A stretch of DNA of 20,380 bases, taken from positions 1-20,380 of the forward strand of contig RKRS01000202.1 of assembly GCA_007571275.1 (NCBI GenBank). The letters run 5' to 3'. Every line of letters begins with the position of its first letter. Position 1 is the first letter of the stretch. Source of the stretch: Dehalococcoidia bacterium (GTDB lineage Bacteria; Chloroflexota; Dehalococcoidia; Bin125). The notes beneath the pieces are model-generated. The model was not told the origin of the DNA and made no database searches. It worked only from the letters and a program-made list of their open reading frames with translations. The translations under genes were made by a program, and so were the position numbers. This document shows, one piece after another, positions 1-5,557 of the stretch.

Positions 1-629
1 CTTCCGAGCAGGCGGCCGAGCTCGGCATCGATGGCCTGCTGCAGGTTGTGCCGTATTACAACAAGCCCTCGCAGGAGGGTCTGTACCAGCACTTCAAGGC
101 CGTCGCCGACGCTGTGCCCGAGACCCCGATCATGCTCTACAACGTGCCTGGTCGGACGGGCCTCAATATGTCGGCGCAGACGACTGTGCGGCTGGCCGAG
201 GACTGCCCCAACATCGCCGGCGTCAAGGAGGCCTCTGGCGACCTCGAGCAGATCGCCGAGATTATCCGTACCGCGCCGCCCGCCTTCCGCATCTGGAGCG
301 GCAACGATGGCGACAACCTGGCCATTCTGGCGATGGGCGGCTACGGCGCCGTCTCGGTACTCTCGCACCTCGTGGGTGGGCAGATCAAAGCGATGTATGA
401 CGCCTGGGAACGGGGCGACACGGCAGAAGCGGGACGCTTGCAAGTCAAGATCGCGCCGCTGGTCAGGGCGCTGTTCCTGATCGGCAATCCCGCCCCGGTC
501 AAGTGGGCGCTCAACGACATCGGCTTCAACGCTGGCCCCCTGCGCGCGCCGCTGGTCGACCCGGACACGGGTATTCAGGAGCAGATCCGTTCGGCGCTGG
601 ATATCGCCGGCGGCCAGGACCTGATCTAG
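1..629 (+). CDS. dapA: 4-hydroxy-tetrahydrodipicolinate synthase, 5'-truncated by window edge
   Basis: DapA condenses pyruvate with aspartate semialdehyde, the first committed step of the diaminopimelate/lysine pathway in the cytosol. The open frame runs in from the left edge (first full codon at 3). About 100 N-terminal residues are missing compared with the usual ~290-300 aa. Visible family motifs are VVPYYNKPSQEGLY with the active-site Tyr, YNVPGRTG, the Schiff-base Lys in GVKEASGD, and SGNDGD; it ends with TAG at 627-629. The substrate-producing enzyme Asd and the next enzyme DapB are encoded nearby on the opposite strand. A separate minus-strand dapA 5' remnant lies at 1399-1536, so whether this copy keeps its own 5' end upstream of the window is unknown. 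The product assignment is firm; integrity of the gene is not. Confidence 0.95.
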   Translation, partial: SEQAAELGIDGLLQVVPYYNKPSQEGLYQHFKAVADAVPETPIMLYNVPGRTGLNMSAQTTVRLAEDCPNIAGVKEASGDLEQIAEIIRTAPPAFRIWSGNDGDNLAILAMGGYGAVSVLSHLVGGQIKAMYDAWERGDTAEAGRLQVKIAPLVRALFLIGNPAPVKWALNDIGFNAGPLRAPLVDPDTGIQEQIRSALDIAGGQDLI

Positions 630-644
630 TCCGCTCGCAGACTG

Positions 645-1139
645 ATGAAATCCGACGCGGCTGAGGCCTGGGGCTACGCGCTGCTGCTGACCAGGCGCGT
701 CCTGACGACGGCGCTCGCTGGAGCCACGCTGGAGCAGTTGCATCAACCGACACCGCTCGGCTCGCTCGCCGATTGCGCGGTCGAGGCCTGCGCTGTGGAG
801 GCCAGCCTGATCTGGCCCGAACAGCTGCCGCCGGCGCAGATCGAACCGCCACACACGCCCGTGCAAATCCTCTACGCGCTCGTCCGCCATCGCGCCGTGA
901 CGGAAGAAATCCTGATGCAGGCAACCGACGAGACCATGCATCAGGTCTGGTGGACGCGGGCCAGAAGATTGGCTCAGGATCCCGGGCAAACCCTGACCGA
1001 GTCGCTACAACAGTTGGCGCTCGAGGAGTTTGTCATCGCGAGCAGGTCGGCGAATATCCGTGCGCAGCTCGACCCCGAGTGGTCGGCTCAGCCCGAACTC
1101 GGCCAGCGAGCGCAACAGGCAATCGCTGACGCTCGCTGA
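645..1139 (+). CDS. Hypothetical protein following dapA
   Basis: A 164-aa frame starts 15 bp after the dapA stop, same strand, so it is probably co-transcribed. No clear Shine-Dalgarno is seen before ATG 645. The protein looks soluble and largely alpha-helical, with many Ala, Leu, Glu and Gln and no signal peptide or membrane segment. A segment such as HQPTPLGSLADCAVEACAVE followed by helices is loosely reminiscent of DinB-like four-helix proteins, but I see no metal-binding His triad and do not assign the family. Codon use (GC-rich third positions) matches the core genes, unlike the accessory modules to its right. It is probably a real gene of unknown function. Confidence 0.7.
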   Translation: MKSDAAEAWGYALLLTRRVLTTALAGATLEQLHQPTPLGSLADCAVEACAVEASLIWPEQLPPAQIEPPHTPVQILYALVRHRAVTEEILMQATDETMHQVWWTRARRLAQDPGQTLTESLQQLALEEFVIASRSANIRAQLDPEWSAQPELGQRAQQAIADAR

Positions 1140-1151
1140 GCGATCCGCTCC

Positions 1152-1202
1152 GGGGAAGCCCCCTTCAGTCACTACGTGACAGCTTCCCCCTCTGGGGGAA
1201 GC
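1152..1202. repeat. Nested inverted repeat (MITE/REP-like hairpin)
   Basis: GGGGAAGC (1152-1159) pairs with GCTTCCCC (1182-1189). Inside it, GTCAC (1168-1172) pairs with GTGAC (1176-1180) around TAC. The right arm can alternatively form a 9-bp hairpin, GCTTCCCCC-TCT-GGGGGAAGC (1182-1202). This resembles the small CCCC/GGGG palindromic repeats scattered between genes in many GC-rich genomes. It lies just after the small gene ending at 1139, so it may also act as a transcription-ending or RNA-stabilising hairpin. No T-tract follows. Confidence 0.7.
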
Positions 1203-1278
1203 GAGGAACCCCACCGCGCTCGCCCCGGCGATGAGCGCTGCTCCTCAACCATTCCCAGTACCCCCCCCCTGAGAGAGT

Positions 1279-1393
1279 CTGCCAGAGCCCATATCGACGC
1301 TCCCCCGTTGAAGAAGCTGCCAGATTTCATATCATCCGCTCCCCGTTGAGGAAACTGCCAGAGCCTTATATCAACGCTCCCCCTCTGGGGGAG
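1279..1393. repeat. Three degenerate 38-39 bp tandem units
   Basis: Units begin at 1279, 1317 and 1355 with CTGCCAGA, continue with a CATATC/TATATC-like core, and end with CGCTCCCC plus a short purine-rich tail. The third ends in a CTCCCCCTCTGGGGGAG hairpin, and CTGCCGCCG recurs at 1394. A C9 run lies just before (1261-1269). The repeat abuts the truncated end of the dapA remnant at about 1399. With the hairpin at 1152-1202 this fills the gap between 1140 and 1398; I see no gene there. Confidence 0.65.
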
Positions 1394-1398
1394 CTGCC

Positions 1399-1536
1399 GC
1401 CGTCGGAGCCGGACTTGAGCAGGGCGCTCGCCAGGTGCTGGGCCTGTTCCACGTCGACGCCGCCAGCTTCGGTCATCGGCGTCACCATGGCGGTGTACAG
1501 ACGTCCCCAGTGTGGAGCGTCGTTGGAGTCAGTCAT
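1399..1536 (-). pseudogene. dapA: dapA 5' remnant (46 codons)
   Basis: Reading leftward from ATG at 1534-1536, the translation matches the DapA N-terminus, including GRLYTAMVTPMTEAGG, VDVEQAQHLASALL and KSGSDG. Homology stops after residue 46, where DapA proteins normally continue with LVVxGTTGE. Here the sequence passes into the hairpin/38-bp repeat block. The orientation agrees with the leftward asd-dapB-pnp genes but is opposite to the truncated dapA at 1-629. The visible part of that gene begins near residue 103, so the two pieces do not overlap. This could therefore be the detached 5' end of that gene or a duplicated piece. The remnant cannot encode a working enzyme. Confidence 0.85.
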
Positions 1537-1542
1537 GATTCG

Positions 1543-1584
1543 GGCTTTCCGTCTCGCGTCGTCTGGTGATCAAGGCTACTAGGT
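1543..1584. repeat. Module-edge direct repeat, copy 1
   Basis: This 42-bp stretch matches 2715-2756 at 34 of 42 positions without gaps. The conserved left arm starts GGCTTTCC and contains TCTCGCGTCG. The conserved right arm is GGCTACTAGGT. Most mismatches fall in the middle. It sits between the dapA remnant start codon and the toxin-antitoxin module. On the minus strand it reads as a purine-rich leader with GAGACGGAAAG shortly before the dapA ATG, so it may have begun as the dapA leader. It could equally be the end of a mobile cassette. Confidence 0.7.
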
Positions 1585-1603
1585 TGGCGGCGGGGGATTG
1601 CCG

Positions 1604-1927
1604 CTAGTGGATATCGAACTGCGGGTCCAACCGCGTCGGTGGATCAAGCACCCTGAGGCTGAGATACGTCACCACGCGAGATTCGAGATCGACCTCATAC
1701 AACAGCAAGACTGCCGGGGCGCGCGCGATCCGCACAATACGGCGACCCGCTCCTACTGGCGCGCTCTGCGGAAGACGATTCGGGTCTCGGCGAAGGAGAA
1801 GATCCAGACTGAATCGCACATCGTCCCAAACTTCAATGGAGCCGAAAATCGCACTCGCTTCGGTGGCGAAACTGGCTGATTCAGCGATCTCAAAGCCGTC
1901 GTCCAAGTCTGTCGGTTTGTCGCTCAC
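1604..1927 (-). CDS. Putative toxin partner of the Panacea-domain protein
   Basis: A 107-aa frame with GTG start begins 6 bp after the stop of the Panacea-like gene, in the tight spacing typical of toxin-antitoxin operons. The N-terminus is acidic. The middle and end (WDDVRFSLDLLLRRDP, then APAVLLLYEVDLESRVVTYL) suggest an alpha-beta fold ending in beta strands, vaguely like the C-terminal sheet of RelE/ParE-type toxins. No catalytic residues can be assigned. In known Panacea systems the toxins are highly varied and the domain is paired with many unrelated partners, so position is the main evidence. Base composition is lower in GC than the core genes, consistent with transfer. The toxin role is inferred; the gene itself looks real. 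Confidence 0.65.
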   Translation of the reverse strand: MSDKPTDLDDGFEIAESASFATEASAIFGSIEVWDDVRFSLDLLLRRDPNRLPQSAPVGAGRRIVRIARAPAVLLLYEVDLESRVVTYLSLRVLDPPTRLDPQFDIH

Positions 1928-1933
1928 GCGAAG

Positions 1934-2503
1934 CTATCTCGTTGCTCGGTCGTACTGTTCGGCCATCTGCCTACCGATTTCTTCGTCCCATTGGGATATG
2001 GGGTCCGAACCCAGCCAAGCGGTCTCGTAAGGGATGTCTTCACGGTCCTTGGCGAGAATGCAGCCTGGCTGGAGATGCGAGAAATCTGAGACCTCTCGCG
2101 CAGTTTTGCCCCAAAAAAACGTGGAGACCGAATCGATAATTTGGCGCTCGGCAGCGGTGAACTCTTCCGCGTTCGGCCCGCTGCCGGTTACGACCACACG
2201 ACTCTGCACACCGTTGAAGTACGGTCGCCGCTCGATGTCGATGCGCCCCTCGCGGATCAAGTCATCTCGGGCTTGCAGCATTTGCCTCGGCGCCGGGCCT
2301 TCTATCAGCTTGAAGTACGTGGCGCCGGTGATCGGTTGACCGAGCATGCGGTAGGCGGCGAAATCAGAGAAATACAGGATCTTGTTCAGCTTGATCGCGC
2401 CGAATGTCGGATCCTCGCGACAGTGGTGAGCGATATAAAGGATGAGCTCCTTGAAGCGTTCCGGCTGAAACTCAAACCGAACGCTGGCTCTCGCCGTTGC
2501 CAT
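1934..2503 (-). CDS. Panacea/DUF4065 (SocA-like) antitoxin-domain protein
   Basis: This 189-aa protein shows the hallmarks of the Panacea (DUF4065, GepA/SocA-like) domain in its first ~110 residues: an amphipathic FKELILYIAHHC helix, FGAIKLNKILYFSDFAAY, GQPITGATYFKL and GPAPRQML. The C-terminal ~80 residues are variable and helical. In studied systems this domain acts as an antitoxin that directly neutralises varied toxins encoded next to it. Here it is the first gene of a leftward pair, preceded by AGGAG and AGGA purine stretches before ATG 2503. The pair is bounded by the 42-bp repeat on the left and the asd 3' remnant on the right. Domain assignment is from recognised sequence pattern; antitoxin activity is inferred. 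Confidence 0.8.
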   Translation of the reverse strand: MATARASVRFEFQPERFKELILYIAHHCREDPTFGAIKLNKILYFSDFAAYRMLGQPITGATYFKLIEGPAPRQMLQARDDLIREGRIDIERRPYFNGVQSRVVVTGSGPNAEEFTAAERQIIDSVSTFFWGKTAREVSDFSHLQPGCILAKDREDIPYETAWLGSDPISQWDEEIGRQMAEQYDRATR

Positions 2504-2585
2504 GTCTCGATCCTGCTCCTGACGCGGCTCCTCGCCGACAGCGCCTCAGCGTCATGATATCGCTGGGAGGGGGTTGGCACGGATG

Positions 2586-2710
2586 GGCTAGAGGCAGCCG
2601 TCTTCGAGCATCCACTCGACCATCTGGACGATGTTCAGGGCGACGCCCTTGCGCAGGTTGTCGGCGACGACCCACCAGGCGAGCCCGTTGGGGTTGGTCA
2701 CGTCGACGCG
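2586..2710 (-). pseudogene. asd: asd 3' end duplicate
   Basis: This 125-bp stretch aligns without gaps to 3665-3789, the 3' end of the intact asd, with three mismatches (97.6% identity). It encodes the last 40 residues plus the TAG stop. Two codon changes are silent (GGT to GGG, CTG to CTC) and one gives Ala to Val. Homology ends sharply at 2710, next to the second 42-bp repeat. A displaced copy of a gene's 3' end beside foreign cargo is typical of site-specific insertion or recombination at that gene end. It has no start codon and is not expressed as asd. Confidence 0.92.
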
Positions 2711-2714
2711 TGCA

Positions 2715-2756
2715 GGCTTTCCCTCTCGCGTCGCCTGACAAATGAGGCTACTAGGT
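2715..2756. repeat. Module-edge direct repeat, copy 2
   Basis: This is the second copy of the 42-bp repeat at 1543-1584, in the same orientation, with eight mismatches concentrated around 2738-2744. It joins the truncated asd 3' duplicate on its left to the DUF2335 module on its right. Both cargo modules thus begin, on their left side, with the same element. Confidence 0.7.
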
Positions 2757-2810
2757 CTGCAGTGGGGTTTCGTCTGAGCTTCGAGGCAAGTGGAGTCTCT
2801 GCGACACGCT

Positions 2811-3230
2811 TCATTGCCGTCGCGTTCCGTACATGAACGCAGCGACCAATGCTCCGACTTCTAGGCTGCCTAACACGGCGCCGGCCGTTGGGTACCCGGC
2901 GAGCACGATGCCCAGAGCCACGGCTGCGAACGCAAGAGCGACAACCCCGCCGATGATCGCTCCCAGCCGAGATCGGGCCCAAGCCTCGCGACTCGAAGCG
3001 ACTTCGCTGCGGACTTGTTCTGCTTCCATTTCCTGGTGATGAATCAAAGTCCTCTCGGCCATGTCGATGATTCGTTTCGCCGAACCAGGCTCTATCTCCT
3101 CGTATTCCTTGAGAATCGAAGGGTGTGGAAGCGGCCCGCTGAAGGATTCCTGCCGAACCGACAGGTTGACGTCAACCTGTTCTGCAGCCTCTTCAGGAAG
3201 GATGGTCCCGTCGTGCTCATCCGGCGCCAC
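2811..3230 (-). CDS. DUF2335-family predicted membrane protein
   Basis: The 139-aa product starts with GTG 3230. It has an acidic N-terminus, then the family-like core SFSGPLPHPSILKEYEEIEPGSAKRIIDMAE (quoted here in pieces: FSGPLPHP, ILKEYEEIEPGSA, KRIIDMAE). A helical stretch rich in Glu and Gln follows (about residues 58-85). Two hydrophobic segments at about 91-113 and 116-134 end in a basic tail. This layout, a cytosolic helix followed by a C-terminal membrane hairpin, fits DUF2335. The biochemical function of the family is not established to my knowledge. The start lies 8 bp after the stop of the small upstream gene, suggesting one operon. Base use is less GC-rich than neighbouring core genes, and the pair lies between two copies of the asd 3' end. 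Confidence 0.8.
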   Translation of the reverse strand: MAPDEHDGTILPEEAAEQVDVNLSVRQESFSGPLPHPSILKEYEEIEPGSAKRIIDMAERTLIHHQEMEAEQVRSEVASSREAWARSRLGAIIGGVVALAFAAVALGIVLAGYPTAGAVLGSLEVGALVAAFMYGTRRQ

Positions 3231-3238
3231 TTAGCCGC

Positions 3239-3562
3239 TCACTTGTCAACACTTGCTGGTTTGCCATCCGCTGGCAGAACCTCTCGCAAGGAATGACCAA
3301 CGAACCGCCATGCATTCGCGATCATGCGCTCCGGCGGAAGTATGTCTACGTGTCGGGTGGAATAGTCCCGAGTCACAACCGCACCACTCAAATCCAGCAG
3401 GCTGCCAATTCCTGAGACGAATGACGGTCGATACGAAGCGCTGGGGCGTGCACCGACCCCACCGCTGCTTGATCTGCCCACTTCCACAGCTCCCGTCTTG
3501 CCTGGGAGTCCAGCCTGCGCCATTTCTTCGTCTCGTGACAGATTGACATGTGCAACTGACAC
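3239..3562 (-). CDS. Small protein paired with the DUF2335 gene
   Basis: The open frame gives up to 107 aa from GTG 3562, but only about the last 56 residues look like a protein: IGSLLDLSGAVVTRDYSTR, then LPPERMIANAWRFVGHSLRE. Small proteins of this pattern (a SLLDLSG start and a W-x-x-VG motif) often accompany DUF2335 genes as I recall, which I treat as inference. The true start is uncertain. It may be near 3409-3418, where GTC or ATT would have to serve, or at one of the upstream GTG/ATG codons. The stop at 3239-3241 is 8 bp before the DUF2335 start. Function is unknown. Confidence 0.5.
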   Translation of the reverse strand: MSVAHVNLSRDEEMAQAGLPGKTGAVEVGRSSSGGVGARPSASYRPSFVSGIGSLLDLSGAVVTRDYSTRHVDILPPERMIANAWRFVGHSLREVLPADGKPASVDK

Positions 3563-3666
3563 ACAGGCCTCCTCCCTGCGCTCACTGTCCGAACGCGCGT
3601 AAATTCTACAACTCGGCGCCGCTTCCGAGACGAGAGGTCAGGCGGACAGAGCGCAACAGCCCTCGG

Positions 3667-4692
3667 CTAGAGGCAGCCGTCTTCGAGCATCCACTCGACC
3701 ATCTGGACGATGTTCAGGGCGGCGCCCTTGCGCAGGTTGTCGGCGACGACCCACCAGGCCAGACCGTTGGGGTTGGTCACGTCGACGCGCGCGCGTCCGA
3801 CCAGCGTGTCGTCAATCCCGTCAGCGTCCAGCGGGGTCGGCCACTCGCCGGCCGCACGGCCGTCGATCACTGAGAGGCCAGGCTGCGCCGCCCAGCGTTC
3901 GTGCGCTTCCTCAGGCGAGATCGGACGGTCGAAGTCAGCATGGACCGCGATCGCGTGGGCGCGTTCGGTAGGGATCCGCACGCACGTCGCGGAGAGCGGC
4001 AGCTCAGGCTGATGCAGAATCTTGCGCGATTCAACCAGCATCTTCCACTCTTCCTTGGTGTAACCGTCGTCGAGGAAGACATCAACCTGTGGGAGCGCGT
4101 TGTTGGCGATCTGCTTGGGGTATTCGCTGATCTGATCGTCGGCGACTGACTCGCCGCCGGCGAGCGATGCATTCTGCTGCTTGAGCTCAATGACCGCGGC
4201 GCCGCCCGAGCCGGAGGTGGCCTGATAGGTATCGGCGATGATCCGGGTGACAGCGCGATCCTGGATCAACGGGTGCAGCGAGAGCACCAGCGGCACGGTG
4301 GTGCAGTTCGGCGTCGAGATGATCCCGTTGTGCTGGCGCAGGTCCTCAGGATTGACCTCGGGCACGACCAGCGGCACGCCCTCCTGCTGGCGGAATGCAG
4401 AGGAGTCATCGAAGGCAACCGCGCCGCGCGCGGCCGCCGCCGGGCAGTATTCCTTCGAGGCTGCGGTCGAGGCGGAGATAACGGCCACGTCAGCGCCCTC
4501 GAACGCGTCGTGGGTCGTTTCACGGACAACGTGCGTCTCACCGCGGAAGCTGAGTTCGCGGCCTGCGGAGCGTTTCGTGGCAAGCAGGCGGAGTTCCTTG
4601 ACCGGGAAATGACGTTCTTCCATGCACCTGAGGAATTCAGCCCCAACGACGCCGGTCGCTCCGACGAGGGCCACGGTCAATTCACGTCCCAC
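3667..4692 (-). CDS. asd: Aspartate-semialdehyde dehydrogenase
   Basis: Asd reduces aspartyl phosphate to aspartate semialdehyde with NADPH, the branch point to diaminopimelate/lysine, threonine and methionine. The 341-aa protein is full length. It has the nucleotide-binding GATGVVGAEF loop (residues 11-20), catalytic Cys130 in STPNCTT, the substrate-binding Arg239 in CVRIP, and the acid/base His246. GTG 4692 is supported by AAGGAG at 4700-4705, seven bases upstream. It is third in the leftward operon after pnp and dapB, 43 bp from dapB. Its last 40 codons are duplicated at 2586-2710, and accessory modules begin directly after its stop, so the 3' end may itself have been supplied by an incoming element. 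Confidence 0.96.
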   Translation of the reverse strand: MGRELTVALVGATGVVGAEFLRCMEERHFPVKELRLLATKRSAGRELSFRGETHVVRETTHDAFEGADVAVISASTAASKEYCPAAAARGAVAFDDSSAFRQQEGVPLVVPEVNPEDLRQHNGIISTPNCTTVPLVLSLHPLIQDRAVTRIIADTYQATSGSGGAAVIELKQQNASLAGGESVADDQISEYPKQIANNALPQVDVFLDDGYTKEEWKMLVESRKILHQPELPLSATCVRIPTERAHAIAVHADFDRPISPEEAHERWAAQPGLSVIDGRAAGEWPTPLDADGIDDTLVGRARVDVTNPNGLAWWVVADNLRKGAALNIVQMVEWMLEDGCL

Positions 4693-4735
4693 GGTCTTAC
4701 TCCTTGTTGTGCGTGGTGTGTACCGATGGTTTGGA

Positions 4736-5530
4736 TCAGTCAGTCCGCAGACCGAGCAAGCGATCGAGCCCGATCACGAGATGATCGAGGTCGGGCGCAG
4801 CGCGCGCGGCGCGCAGAATTTCCGGAATGAACGAGGCGCGGCTCATCGAGTCGTGCCGAATGGTCAGCGTCTCATCATTGCCGCCGAAGACGATGACCTG
4901 GTGAGCCACCAGACCGGGCAGGCGCACGGAATGGATCGAGGCGCCACCCAGCTCAGCGCCACGCGAGTCGTGGCCGTCGATATTGTGGCGCTCCGCTTCC
5001 TTGCGGCCGAAGTCGCGATCTCGTGCGGCGCGCATCGACTGCGCTGTCGCGACGGCGGTGCCTGACGGCGCGTCGACCTTCCCGTCATGGTGTTGTTCGA
5101 TGATTTCCACCGAGTCAAAGAGCGGCGCGGCGATGTTGGCGAGATGCATCATCAACACCGCGCCCAGCGCAAAGTTGGCGGCGAGCACCCCGCCAAGCCC
5201 GGCTCCATTGACCTGGCGCTCAGCCTCGGCGATCGCGTCGTCGGACAGCCCACTCGTCCCGATCACCGGTCGCACGCCGACAGCAACGGCGGCAGGGATG
5301 AGCTGCACCGTCCACTCGGCGTTGGAGAAGTCGATCACCACATCAGGTTCCCACTTGGCCAGGGAGTCAAGCGAGTTGCTCAGTGGTACCTGGCGACCGG
5401 CGATCTCGACCGACGCCTCAGTGGAAAGCCCATCCAGCGCGCCGACCAGCTCAAGGTCCGGGGCCGACTCGATGGCAGTCATGATCTGGCGACCCATATT
5501 GCCGGCGCCACTCATGACAATGCGAATCAT
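4736..5530 (-). CDS. dapB: 4-hydroxy-tetrahydrodipicolinate reductase
   Basis: DapB reduces the DapA product with NAD(P)H in the diaminopimelate/lysine pathway. The 264-aa protein has a Rossmann loop GAGNMGRQI (8-16), VIGTSGLSD (about 89-97), and the catalytic signature EQHHDGKVDAPSGT (145-158) with the His pair 147/148 and Lys151. I chose ATG 5530 rather than an in-frame ATG at 5548. It starts directly at the conserved MIRIVMSGAG and has a purine-rich AGGTGGG just upstream. It lies 27 bp after pnp and 43 bp before asd on the same strand, pointing to one transcript. Confidence 0.95.
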   Translation of the reverse strand: MIRIVMSGAGNMGRQIMTAIESAPDLELVGALDGLSTEASVEIAGRQVPLSNSLDSLAKWEPDVVIDFSNAEWTVQLIPAAVAVGVRPVIGTSGLSDDAIAEAERQVNGAGLGGVLAANFALGAVLMMHLANIAAPLFDSVEIIEQHHDGKVDAPSGTAVATAQSMRAARDRDFGRKEAERHNIDGHDSRGAELGGASIHSVRLPGLVAHQVIVFGGNDETLTIRHDSMSRASFIPEILRAARAAPDLDHLVIGLDRLLGLRTD

Positions 5531-5557
5531 GACCCACCTACTCAACAATCATTCCAC

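Noticed and set aside
1346..1582. 78-aa rightward frame over the 38-bp repeats
   Set aside because: The opposite strand of this stretch encodes the DapA N-terminus, and the rest is repeat DNA, so the rightward frame is a shadow.
3388..3585. 65-aa leftward frame overlapping the small DUF2335 partner gene
   Set aside because: A stretch like WRRLDSQARRELWKWA looks protein-like, but the frame has no family match I know and conflicts with the better-supported overlapping gene. Possibly a decayed fragment; not called.
2715..3650. Terminal inverted repeats for the DUF2335 module (GCCTGAC in the left repeat, GTCAGGC near 3637)
   Set aside because: Only seven bases match in inverted orientation and no transposase is present; this could be chance.
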